A stretch of DNA of 14,023 bases, from NCBI GenBank assembly GCA_964559295.1, contig CAZLGO010000047.1:1-14023 (forward strand), written 5' to 3'. Made by a program: the position numbers and the translations under genes. Under the pieces are notes generated by a model, which saw only the letters and a program-made list of their open reading frames with translations, had not been told where the DNA came from and did not search any database. The stretch comes from CAZLGO01 sp964559295 (lineage in GTDB: Archaea > Methanobacteriota > Methanobacteria > Methanobacteriales > Methanobacteriaceae). Position 1 is the stretch's first letter. The number at the start of each line of letters is the position of its first letter. Below are positions 8,117 to 14,023 of the stretch, piece after piece.

Positions 8117-8135
8117 TTTTTTTATTCATTTTTGA
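8117..8135 (+). terminator. T-rich terminator after the aminotransferase
   Basis: Directly after the stop codon come seven Ts and then a further five-T run within 20 bases, an archaeal-type oligo-T terminator. The broken TIM-barrel gene ends about 20 bp further on, on the opposite strand. Confidence 0.45.
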
Positions 8136-8154
8136 ATTTTCCGATTAATCGAAT

Positions 8155-9052
8155 TTAAGAACCTTTTTGCAAAATAAAAGTTTTTTCAACTTGTTTTGAA
8201 TGGTGAACTTCTGATAAAATATGAAAAGGTCTATCTTTGCTTCCTATGGATTTAAGTTCATCTCAAACATGTTTCCATGGAATATCATCAGAAATTGGAG
8301 GAATTCCATGTTTTGTATGGATATGCGCGCCATATAAACAATCTTTTGGGATCTTATCAAATTCAGATATAAAATTGTCTTTAGTTACGGCGTATAGTTG
8401 CTGTATATCAAGCATTATCCCAACATGCCTTACCAAATCAGGATATTTATCTTTGAATAATCTCCAAAAGTCATTTATATCTGCTTCATTTTGAATGTGT
8501 TGTCTGAATGTGTTGTCCTGTTCTATTTTCAATAAAGATTAAGATTTTTTCATTGTATTTTTCATTGTATTCGTTGTATAATCTCTCAATTGCTTCTGAA
8601 AACACGCTTATGTTGTTTTTTCCGCCTTGAAAGTTACTTGGATGAATCTCAATGGCATATGGATTTACTATTAAAAAATCGATAATACTAAAAACATGTT
8701 TTATAAATTTATTCATCCAACCAGCATCATACCATCTTAATTGTGGTGTTACGCAGCCATTTGATCCGCATCTGCGAAAAACAGGTTCTGTATGCAGAAT
8801 ATAGCTTATATTCGTTTTAAAGACGGTTTTAGAATAGAGCTTTTTTGCGGATTTCTCATCAAGCATGGATCCTACCTGAAGCCCTGTTTTTTTCTCCTCA
8901 GTTTTATTTTTCACAAAATCAGCAGGCATTTCAACTATTTGGAAGTCTTGTGTTTTATGTTTTGCATTTATTCTTTTAAGCTTTCTTTCTCTTTCTTTTA
9001 AGCTGCCACGTTGAGTAAATGATGCTATGTTTGGGTAAGTGAAAACTTTCAT
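8155..9052 (-). pseudogene. Broken TIM-barrel (xylose-isomerase/AP-endonuclease-2-like) gene
   Basis: Read from ATG 9052 (after GGCGGT), the first frame runs to about 8493, then coding sense continues in another frame. The switch is explained by a perfect 13-bp tandem duplication (8492-8504 and 8505-8517). Removing one copy joins IENRTGQHIQ to NEADINDFW without a break. The restored frame meets an in-frame TGA at 8263-8265, then continues with protein-like sequence (DELKSIG, RPFHILSEVHHSKQVEKTF) to TAA at 8155-8157. Repaired length would be 294 residues. Acidic and histidine residues placed as in sugar-phosphate isomerase/endonuclease IV-like barrels are visible: EIHPSNFQGG, IENR, GIMLDIQQLY, GAHIHTKH. 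Function is unknown; two lesions argue for a real pseudogene, although a sequencing error could explain either lesion alone. The repeat element at 9105-9249 lies just upstream of the start. Confidence 0.85.
8492..8517 (-). repeat. 13-bp tandem duplication causing the frameshift
   Basis: GACAACACATTCA (minus strand) occurs twice head to tail with no mismatch inside the TIM-barrel pseudogene. Thirteen is not a multiple of three, so the duplication alone shifts the frame. Confidence 0.9.
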
Positions 9053-9104
9053 TAAAATACCGCCCATAAAAGCTATCTGACAAAGGTATAAAAAAAATAT
9101 AAAC

Positions 9105-9249
9105 TTTTGCCAAGAACTCTATAATTATATTTTTTATTTATTTTTTTAATGAAGTTCAATCAGGTATTTATACGCCTATCTTTCGGAAAAAGCTTGATCA
9201 AAACGTTTTGTGAACTTTTCTTAAACTTTCTCAGATATTTATGGCAAAG
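9105..9249 (-). repeat. MITE-like repeat element, copy 2 (inverted)
   Basis: Reverse complement of the element at 2480-2625, with the same TTTGCCA/TGGCAAA ends and a 65-bp identical core (9151-9215). It lies 53 bp upstream of the start of the TIM-barrel pseudogene, oriented so that its internal CGTATAAATACC points toward that gene. A further TATA-like GTTTATATT follows just outside it. Confidence 0.8.
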
Positions 9250-9413
9250 GGTGTGTTTTTCCTTACAGTGTTTTTATGGTCTTTTAAGCAAAAATGTTTT
9301 TAGATTTTATTAAAGAAAGCATGAAAAGTCCAGTTGTTAGGTGAAAATTTTCATGATTTATATGCTTGTTCCTAAAGGTTAATGTCCTCCCATAATCTTG
9401 AAGATAACCTCAA

Positions 9414-10475
9414 TTATTTTGTATCGTAGATGCATTCTCTTCTTAATTTTAAAAGCTTCTTTTTTTTATCTTTAAGATCCTCCACTGCATGGACGATCTT
9501 AGAAAGTTTTGGTAGGACACATTCCACTGTTTTGTGTTTATGAATCCAAAAACATCCTTCACAACTCCACACACCCTTATCCTTTATCCACCTACCGCCC
9601 GTTGCACCATCTCCACAAGGGTAAAAAGGACAATAACAGAAAGTGCAGTTTTGTCCATTAAAATGGCATGGATAATACTCGCATTCTATATTTGATCCTA
9701 AGGATATCTCTCCTTTAAGAAAAGAGTTATAATATTCCCAAGCTAGGGGGTGTACGTCTTGTGGGATCGCATAACCTCGGGGAGTTATCATATATCCATC
9801 TGAAACATAAGTCATAGAATTTCCAATTATTATGGTAGTTGACATGTCTATTTCATGAGCCATGAGTTCTCTGAGGGTTGTTATAATAACCTCAACTTCA
9901 TCATTTTTGCTTTTTACTATTCCGACCGGAGTTGTGGGTTTTTTAGTTTCAATTAAAATTTTATAAGCTTCTTTAAACGGTTTTTTTCTTTTTTTGCTCA
10001 TTGGATTGTACAGAACAATTACAAAGTCTGCTTTTGATGCAAACTCAATTTTCCTTTTTATCTCAGATAGCGGGGTTAAAATATCACTTAGACTTATAAC
10101 TGCAAAGTCATGTAGTGGTGCACCAAGCAGGGATGCTGCAAAGTTTGCTGCTGTTATTCCAGGGATAACTTCCACCTCAATGCTGCTATATTTTTCAACC
10201 AACTGAAAGAGGACATTTGCCATTCCAAATATACCAGGATCCCCTGAACTTACAAGTGCAACTTTCTTACCTTCCTTTGATTTAGCTATAGCTATCTCTG
10301 CTCTTTCTATCTCATCCCCCATTCCTTTTGCGATTATCTCCTTTCCCTCTATTATGTCTTCTATAGGCTTTATATAACCTTTATAAGCGATTATAACATC
10401 TGCATTTTTTATAGCATCTACAGCCCTCATGCTCATATTCTCACGAGAAGGTCCGATGCCAACAACACTGATCAT
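9414..10475 (-). CDS. cbiH: Precorrin-3B/cobalt-factor III C17-methyltransferase fused to a cysteine-rich domain
   Basis: Residues 1-240 are a tetrapyrrole methylase that would transfer a methyl group from S-adenosylmethionine to C17 with ring contraction in anaerobic cobalamin synthesis. Visible marks: VVGIGPSRENMS at the N-terminus, SSGDPGIFGMA (76-86), VEVIPGITAANFAASLLGAPL (102 onward), VLYNPMS (154-160) and a C-terminal IIIGNS. Residues about 255-325 add a domain with nine cysteines (C265, C270, C277, C280, C282, C287, C305, C308, C319) ending in W-x-C-x-G-C-F-W-I-H-K, which I recognise as the cysteine-rich small domain (PF04071 type), a likely metal or Fe-S binder. Start ATG follows GGTGATG closely. 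A 185-bp spacer with a hairpin repeat separates it from the upstream gene on the same strand. Confidence 0.9.
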   Translation of the reverse strand: MISVVGIGPSRENMSMRAVDAIKNADVIIAYKGYIKPIEDIIEGKEIIAKGMGDEIERAEIAIAKSKEGKKVALVSSGDPGIFGMANVLFQLVEKYSSIEVEVIPGITAANFAASLLGAPLHDFAVISLSDILTPLSEIKRKIEFASKADFVIVLYNPMSKKRKKPFKEAYKILIETKKPTTPVGIVKSKNDEVEVIITTLRELMAHEIDMSTTIIIGNSMTYVSDGYMITPRGYAIPQDVHPLAWEYYNSFLKGEISLGSNIECEYYPCHFNGQNCTFCYCPFYPCGDGATGGRWIKDKGVWSCEGCFWIHKHKTVECVLPKLSKIVHAVEDLKDKKKKLLKLRRECIYDTK

Positions 10476-10564
10476 AGCATCACCGAGCCATAAAATTAAG
10501 ATCCGCTGACGTAGACATGCGCATCGATCTTTTCCTAAGAATCTCTGTAAAGGTTCGTCAAAGG

Positions 10565-10659
10565 ACTTTTAGGAAAAATTGCTGAACGAATTCAGCAAAC
10601 TTGCAACAATAGTTGCAAGAGTTCACAAAACCTTTTGATCAACCTTTTTTAGGAGGTTG
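10565..10659 (+). repeat. Modular hairpin repeat, copy with two internal hairpins
   Basis: Starts with CTTTTAGGAAA like the repeat at 2500, then holds two consecutive perfect 8-bp stem-loops: TTGCTGAA/TTCAGCAA (10579-10598, loop CGAA) and CTTGCAAC/GTTGCAAG (10600-10619, loop AATA). Then comes GTTCACAAAAC (10621) and CTTTTGATCAACCTTTTT, matching the 2511 core apart from two G-to-C changes, and a 6-bp stem CAACCT/AGGTTG (10640-10659). It lies between the stop of the membrane protein gene and the start of cbiH. Confidence 0.7.
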
Positions 10660-10660
10660 T

Positions 10661-11188
10661 TTAATTGGGACTATTCGCTGATGCAGCTAATTGATATATC
10701 TTACCAATTGCTGTTATATTTATGGTGTTAACATCCACTTCAACTCCACCTTCCTTTGTTTTTGCCATTGCAGTTGCATTTATGCTGTATGTTTCCTTAG
10801 GACTTATTATTACCTGTCCACCTTGTTCTACCACGGTTTCTCTGTAGCCTGTTGCAGTGATATTTACAGCTATTGTATCCTTTTCAATATCATCATGTGT
10901 TGAAGCAGACAGAGTGGATAAATTTATCCCATCCAATTTACCTCTCTTTTTCAACATTTCAGCGACTGATTCTGGATTTAAAATTTTTAAAACTTCTTTT
11001 CCGTATTCAACCTTAAAATATTGATCAATGCCTCTTAAAACAGCGGATATGTTGCCAACTTGCATATCTATTAGCTTTCCAATATCTGGTGGTTGTGAAG
11101 TTACAATTGTGTATGAACTTATAAGACCTGCCTCAAAAAACACAGCAAAGAGTATAAAAAACAGTATGATCTTGATGATTCTTGGCAA
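10661..11188 (-). CDS. Membrane-anchored hypothetical protein
   Basis: I do not recognise a family. The start is taken as TTG at 11188, six codons inside a longer frame's RBS region, because GAGGTGA sits just upstream of it and it begins directly with a transmembrane segment. The resulting 175-residue protein has a short basic N-terminus (PRIIK), one hydrophobic helix (about 7-30), then a soluble domain of mixed helix (about 36-85) and strand-rich sequence (about 88-168) with several N-x-T/S sites (INLST, VNITA, SINAT, INITA). By topology it would sit outside the membrane with an N-terminal anchor. It is divergent from the DP1 gene with 72 bp between starts. Confidence 0.7.
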   Translation of the reverse strand: MPRIIKIILFFILFAVFFEAGLISSYTIVTSQPPDIGKLIDMQVGNISAVLRGIDQYFKVEYGKEVLKILNPESVAEMLKKRGKLDGINLSTLSASTHDDIEKDTIAVNITATGYRETVVEQGGQVIISPKETYSINATAMAKTKEGGVEVDVNTINITAIGKIYQLAASANSPN

Positions 11189-11260
11189 ACTATCACCTCT
11201 TTGGAAATTCTTATAATGGTGTGTATAGATATACATACAAAAAGCTTTGCATGGGGTATT
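11189..11260. promoter_or_regulatory. Divergent promoter region between the membrane protein and DP1 genes
   Basis: Only 72 bp separate the two start codons. TTATAA (11211-11216) could serve DP1 on the plus strand; a TGTATATC-like box near 11226-11238 on the minus strand could serve the membrane protein. The two would overlap, so their transcription may interfere. This is a reading of weak motifs. Confidence 0.35.
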
Positions 11261-12724
11261 ATGACCAATGATATTATCATAAAATTCATTGACGCTGGTA
11301 TTCTCATCAACGATGGTGCTTATGAGAAGATAAAGCATCAAAATAATCCTTTGGAATTTGCAGAAGTCTTAATAGCTGATCTATCCCATTCAGATAACAA
11401 TGTCCTTGTGTTAACAGAGGAAATTTTGGATACTTATCTGCAAAAGATGGGTCTGGTAGAAAATGGTTCGCATTTAACCAATGTTAAACAATTAGATCAA
11501 CCTATATCCCGTGAACCACCTAGTTTCCAGGTAATCCAAGATACAACCGGCAAATCATATGCAAGTGGTGAAGTAACAGACTTTGTAACTTATTTTAGGA
11601 GTAGATATCAGAAATTAAAAGATCTTTTAAGTAACAGAGCTGAAATAAAAAAACATCGACCTATAGGGGATGTGGATGATACAGAAGATGTCGTGAAAAT
11701 AATAGGAATGGTAAGTAATGTGAGGAACACGAAAAACAACCATAAGCTCATTGAATTGGAGGATGGAACTGGAGATATCATGGTTTTGGTTCATAATGAT
11801 AACCACAAATTGTTCGAGCAGGCAGAAAGGATCGTGCAAGACGAGGTTGTGGGGGTTGTTGGAAGTAGGAAAGGAAATTTCGTGATAGCAAATGAGATAA
11901 TCCGCCCTGGAATTCCGAGAATCGATGAAAAAAATATGGATTTTGCAGCTGTTTTTATTTCAGATACCCACATTGGAAGCTCCGCCTTTCTTGAAGATGC
12001 ATTCCTTAAATTCACAAAATGGATTAATGGTGATTTTGGTCACGGTGAGCAAATTGAGATTGCTCAGGATGTTAAATATTTGGTTGTAGCAGGAGATATT
12101 GTGGATGGAATTGGAGTATATCCTAATCAGGAAAAAGAGCTTATTATAGCTGATATCTATGAGCAATATGAGGAGGCTGCACGCTTGTTCGGAGAAATTG
12201 ACGATATAAAAATAATAATCTCGCCAGGAAATCACGATGCACCAAGACAAGCTGAGCCTCAGCCAGCCATACTGCCTGAATACGCAAAAAGTCTTTATGA
12301 ACTTAAGAATGTTGAAATGGTAAGTAACCCTTCGTTTGTAAGCTTAGATGGAATAGAATTGCTGATATACCATGGCAGGAGTTTTGATGACTTAGCGATG
12401 GATGTAAAAGGGCTATCTCACCAAAGATCAGACATCATAATGAAGGAGTTGTTGGAGAAAAGGCATCTTGCCCCTATCTATGGTGAAAGAATGCCCCTTG
12501 CCCCTGAAGTCGAAGATCATCTTGTTATAGAGAGGATTCCGGATGTATTTCATACAGGTCATGTGCATATAAATGCCTACAAAAAATACAAAGGCGTTCA
12601 TATGATAAACTCTGGAACCTTCCAATCACAAACAGAGTTTCAAAAGATCTACAACATCGTGCCAACCTGTGGTGAGGTTCCGGTGCTTCACAATGGTGTT
12701 TTTAAAATCCTGAAGTTTACATGA
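11261..12724 (+). CDS. polB: DNA polymerase D small subunit DP1 (3'-5' exonuclease)
   Basis: The proofreading subunit of the euryarchaeal replicative polymerase PolD, partner of the large subunit DP2. With ATG 11261 it has 487 residues; this start was preferred over TTG 11201 because the known family begins near TNDIIIKFIDAGI, though the SD (GGGGTA) is weak. Residues about 140-220 form the OB fold (VKIIGMVSNVRNTK, LELEDGTGDI-like). Residues about 228-450 are the calcineurin-like nuclease: D235 and H237 (SDTHIG), D279 (AGDIVDG), N324-H325-D326 (PGNHD), H371 (YHGRSFDD), H434 and H436 (TGHVHI), a complete metal-binding set. Residues 1-65 are a small helical domain. No DP2 gene is in the window. 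Confidence 0.96.
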   Translation: MTNDIIIKFIDAGILINDGAYEKIKHQNNPLEFAEVLIADLSHSDNNVLVLTEEILDTYLQKMGLVENGSHLTNVKQLDQPISREPPSFQVIQDTTGKSYASGEVTDFVTYFRSRYQKLKDLLSNRAEIKKHRPIGDVDDTEDVVKIIGMVSNVRNTKNNHKLIELEDGTGDIMVLVHNDNHKLFEQAERIVQDEVVGVVGSRKGNFVIANEIIRPGIPRIDEKNMDFAAVFISDTHIGSSAFLEDAFLKFTKWINGDFGHGEQIEIAQDVKYLVVAGDIVDGIGVYPNQEKELIIADIYEQYEEAARLFGEIDDIKIIISPGNHDAPRQAEPQPAILPEYAKSLYELKNVEMVSNPSFVSLDGIELLIYHGRSFDDLAMDVKGLSHQRSDIIMKELLEKRHLAPIYGERMPLAPEVEDHLVIERIPDVFHTGHVHINAYKKYKGVHMINSGTFQSQTEFQKIYNIVPTCGEVPVLHNGVFKILKFT

Positions 12725-12904
12725 GTTCAAAGATAAGGCTTTTATGAAAATATGAAGAATTAAATCTTGCTGAAAAAAATTCCGCAGATCTTTTCTATAT
12801 CATGGTATGACACGAAACAAACTTTCGTTTGCAAATTTCGTTTGCAAGTTTGTTGGAAAGTAGCGTCGTTTAACATCGAAGAACCTTTTTGGTTCATCCA
12901 AAGA
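12725..12904. other. Intergenic region with inverted and direct repeats
   Basis: No gene. AACAAACTT (12816-12824) and AAGTTTGTT (12846-12854) form a perfect 9-bp inverted repeat. Overlapping it, TTTCGTTTGCAA occurs twice (12823-12834, 12836-12847), a 13-bp period. GAACC/GGTTC (12881-12895) makes a 5-bp hairpin with a T5 loop. Confidence 0.55.
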
Positions 12905-13042
12905 AATTTTAAGGAAGAGTTACTGAACTTCGTTTAGCAGATTCGGAAACAAGGTTTCCAAAAAATTCGCAAAGTCCAGGCGACTGAAGGTCGCTTTTTG
13001 ATCAACCTTTTTCTAAAAGGTTGCTCTAAAGGTTGTTGGAGG
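12905..13042 (+). repeat. Modular hairpin repeat forming the aldolase leader
   Basis: Begins with a TTTTAAGGAA motif like the other copies. It then carries CTGAAC/GTTTAG (12923-12937, one G-U), GGAAAC/GTTTCC (12945-12959), GCGAC/GTCGC (12980-12994), the TTTTTGATCAACC core, and a 9-bp stem CAACCTTTT/AAAAGGTTG (13003-13023). A second AAAGGTTG (13028-13035) can compete for the same CAACCTTT and ends 2 nt before the aldolase Shine-Dalgarno GGAGG (13038-13042). Confidence 0.65.
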
Positions 13043-13049
13043 TCTTTCA

Positions 13050-13664
13050 ATAAAAAATGAGGCTATAGAGCAGGTAGTTAATACATCTCATTATCTTTAT
13101 AAAAGAAAACTTGTGTCTGGAATATCTGGGAATGTAAGTTGTAAGTTTTATGACGATGGGGTCTTGAAAATTGCAGTAACTCAGAGCGGTGTATCTCTTA
13201 AAAATGTTAAGAAGGAAGACGTTGTTTTGGTGGATATGCATGGGAAGGTTTTGGAGGAAAGTGATAAAAAACCTTCTTCAGAAGTATTTATGCATCTTGG
13301 CATCTACAAAACCAGGGTTGATGTGGGTGGAATCGTTCATACCCATTCTCCTGTTGCGGTTGGATTTTCAATTGTTGGAAAGACCCCAAAAACAATGGAG
13401 GGTTTGTGGGGTGTTGAAGATGAACATATACCGCTTGTAGAGTATGCGCCCCCTGGAAGTATGAAACTTGCAAATTACGTGTCACAAAAAATGAAAAACA
13501 AAAATGCTGTACTTTTAGAAAAACATGGAGTTGTAGCTGTTGGAAAAAATCCGGATGAAGCGGCCCTTTTGGCAGAGGCTATAGAAGAGCTTGCAAAAAT
13601 GCAATTTGTATCGGAGATTCTCAGTCTTGAATCGCTTCTAATTCACTCAAAACGTTCCATATGA
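13050..13664 (+). CDS. Class II aldolase (FucA-type L-fuculose-phosphate aldolase family)
   Basis: A zinc-dependent class II aldolase/adducin-fold protein that splits or joins sugar phosphates through dihydroxyacetone phosphate or a related aldehyde; the exact sugar is not readable. From 13050 it has 204 residues. LVSGISGNVS (21-30) binds phosphate, E78 is the candidate acid/base, and H97, H99 (VHTHSP) and H159 (LEKHGV) are the zinc ligands. The frame is open back to 13017 but has no ATG, GTG or TTG before GTG 13113, which would cut off the first helix. GGAGG at 13038-13042 stands 7 nt before ATA 13050, followed by a normal N-terminus (KNEAIEQVVNTSHYLYKRK), so I place the start at ATA. Its 3' end overlaps the UPF0147 gene by 44 bp in convergent orientation. 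Confidence 0.85.
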   Translation: MKNEAIEQVVNTSHYLYKRKLVSGISGNVSCKFYDDGVLKIAVTQSGVSLKNVKKEDVVLVDMHGKVLEESDKKPSSEVFMHLGIYKTRVDVGGIVHTHSPVAVGFSIVGKTPKTMEGLWGVEDEHIPLVEYAPPGSMKLANYVSQKMKNKNAVLLEKHGVVAVGKNPDEAALLAEAIEELAKMQFVSEILSLESLLIHSKRSI

Positions 13665-13875
13665 GAGTTCTTGCATGTATTGGAATGTTTGGGTCGTTGC
13701 TAATCTCATCGAGTATGGAGATGACGGTACTTGCACGTATTGATGGTTCCTCATCTTCTCTAAACAAGATTTCCTTGGACTCTTCTGCAGCCCTTCTTAT
13801 ATTCCTTGGGACACTTGTATCCTCCATTATATGTTTTAATATTTCAGCACAACGATTAAATGCTTCCTCAGTCAT
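13621..13875 (-). CDS. UPF0147 family protein
   Basis: 84 residues, all helical in appearance, matching the archaeal UPF0147 family in length and in hallmark segments (DTSVPRNIRRAAEESKEIL, EPSIRASTVISILDEISNDP, ARTLIWNVLSELE). Its function is not established. GGAGG precedes the ATG at 7-nt spacing. A TATA-like GTATAAAC on the minus strand (around 13928-13936) could drive it. Confidence 0.93.
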   Translation of the reverse strand: MTEEAFNRCAEILKHIMEDTSVPRNIRRAAEESKEILFREDEEPSIRASTVISILDEISNDPNIPIHARTLIWNVLSELEAIQD

Positions 13876-13927
13876 GTTTTAGCCTCCAATATCCTATTAA
13901 ATTGAAAGTTTATTGTTATCAAGATAT

Positions 13928-13935
13928 GTTTATAC
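13928..13935. promoter_or_regulatory. TATA-like box between two divergent genes
   Basis: GTTTATAC reads as TTTATA on the plus strand and as GTATAAAC on the minus strand. On the plus strand it would place transcription start near 13958, giving the next gene a leader of only about 8 nt; on the minus strand it would give the UPF0147 gene a leader of about 30 nt. Confidence 0.35.
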
Positions 13936-13965
13936 GTTATGGTGTAAAAATCTTTTGGTGTTTTT

Positions 13966-14023
13966 ATGAAGGAAGAAAAGATAAAAGAAATGGCGGATAT
14001 GTTGGTTAGTGGAGTAAAGATGC
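13966..14023 (+). CDS. Probable SSSCA1/autoantigen p27-like zinc-ribbon protein (partial, 5' end)
   Basis: Only the first 19 codons are present (MKEEKIKEMADMLVSGVKM), running off the right edge. The K-x-M-A-D-x-L-x-S-G pattern before a Met resembles the N-terminus of archaeal proteins related to Sjogren syndrome/scleroderma autoantigen 1, where a zinc ribbon would follow. GGTG lies 5 nt before the ATG. The identification rests on a very short stretch. Confidence 0.5.
   Translation, partial: MKEEKIKEMADMLVSGVKM

Noticed and set aside
8263..8265. TGA in the TIM-barrel gene read as selenocysteine
   Set aside because: The same gene also carries a frameshifting duplication, no SECIS-like element is evident, and a plain CGA or TGG to TGA change is simpler.
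10476..10660. Possible cobalamin riboswitch upstream of cbiH
   Set aside because: No B12-box-like sequence; the structure present is the hairpin repeat, which also occurs beside unrelated genes.
11176..11190. TTCTTGGCAAAC resembles the MITE-like element end
   Set aside because: It encodes the first residues of the membrane protein, and the match stops after about 11 bases.

Overview
The window looks like chromosomal DNA from a low-GC methanogenic archaeon, most likely of the Methanobacteriales (inference). Direct support: an archaeal DNA polymerase D small subunit (DP1), a UPF0147 gene and archaeal-style TATA boxes with poly-T terminators. There is also a secreted protein with pseudomurein-binding-like repeats and a transglutaminase-like C-H-D triad, which points to a pseudomurein cell wall. 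From memory only, the order cbiH - small membrane protein - DP1 - class II aldolase - UPF0147, and the lysA-dapF-aminotransferase group, resemble arrangements in Methanothermobacter-type genomes; this was not checked.

Layout. 1-497 (minus): the 5' part of a radical SAM activating-enzyme-like gene. 625-2361 (minus): a lipoprotein-like cell-surface protein with a zinc M14/desuccinylase-like domain and three CWB2 repeats. 3020-3988 (plus): the secreted pseudomurein-binding, transglutaminase-like protein, followed by a clean hairpin/T-run terminator. 4465-8116 (plus): lysA and dapF with a 4-bp ATGA overlap, then a class III aminotransferase with an unusual cysteine cluster. 8155-9052 (minus): a TIM-barrel (xylose-isomerase/AP-endonuclease-2-like) gene broken by a 13-bp tandem duplication and an in-frame TGA. 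9414-10475 (minus): cbiH fused to a cysteine-rich domain. 10661-11188 (minus): a small membrane-anchored protein. 11261-12724 (plus): DP1, divergent from it. 13050-13664 (plus): class II aldolase, overlapping tail-to-tail with the UPF0147 gene (13621-13875, minus). 13966-end (plus): start of a probable SSSCA1/p27-like zinc-ribbon gene.

How the genes fit together. lysA and dapF make lysine from diaminopimelate. Lysine is also a pseudomurein cross-link residue, and the neighbouring surface proteins look like wall-binding enzymes, so the left half has a lysine/cell-envelope theme (inference). The right half is housekeeping: cobalamin synthesis, DNA replication, small conserved archaeal proteins.

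The least ordinary content is intergenic. A ~146-bp element with TTTGCCA/TGGCAAA ends occurs twice in inverted orientation (2480-2625 and 9105-9249), bracketing the lysA-dapF segment; a solo end lies near 4069. Two further intergenic stretches (about 10565-10659 and 12905-13023) share its framework (TTTTAGGAAA-like start, TTTTGATCAA core) but carry different sets of small perfect hairpins between the framework parts. This suggests a modular repeat family. Two genes (radical SAM and aldolase) have good Shine-Dalgarno sequences but no ATG/GTG/TTG at the expected place; they appear to start at ACG and ATA.
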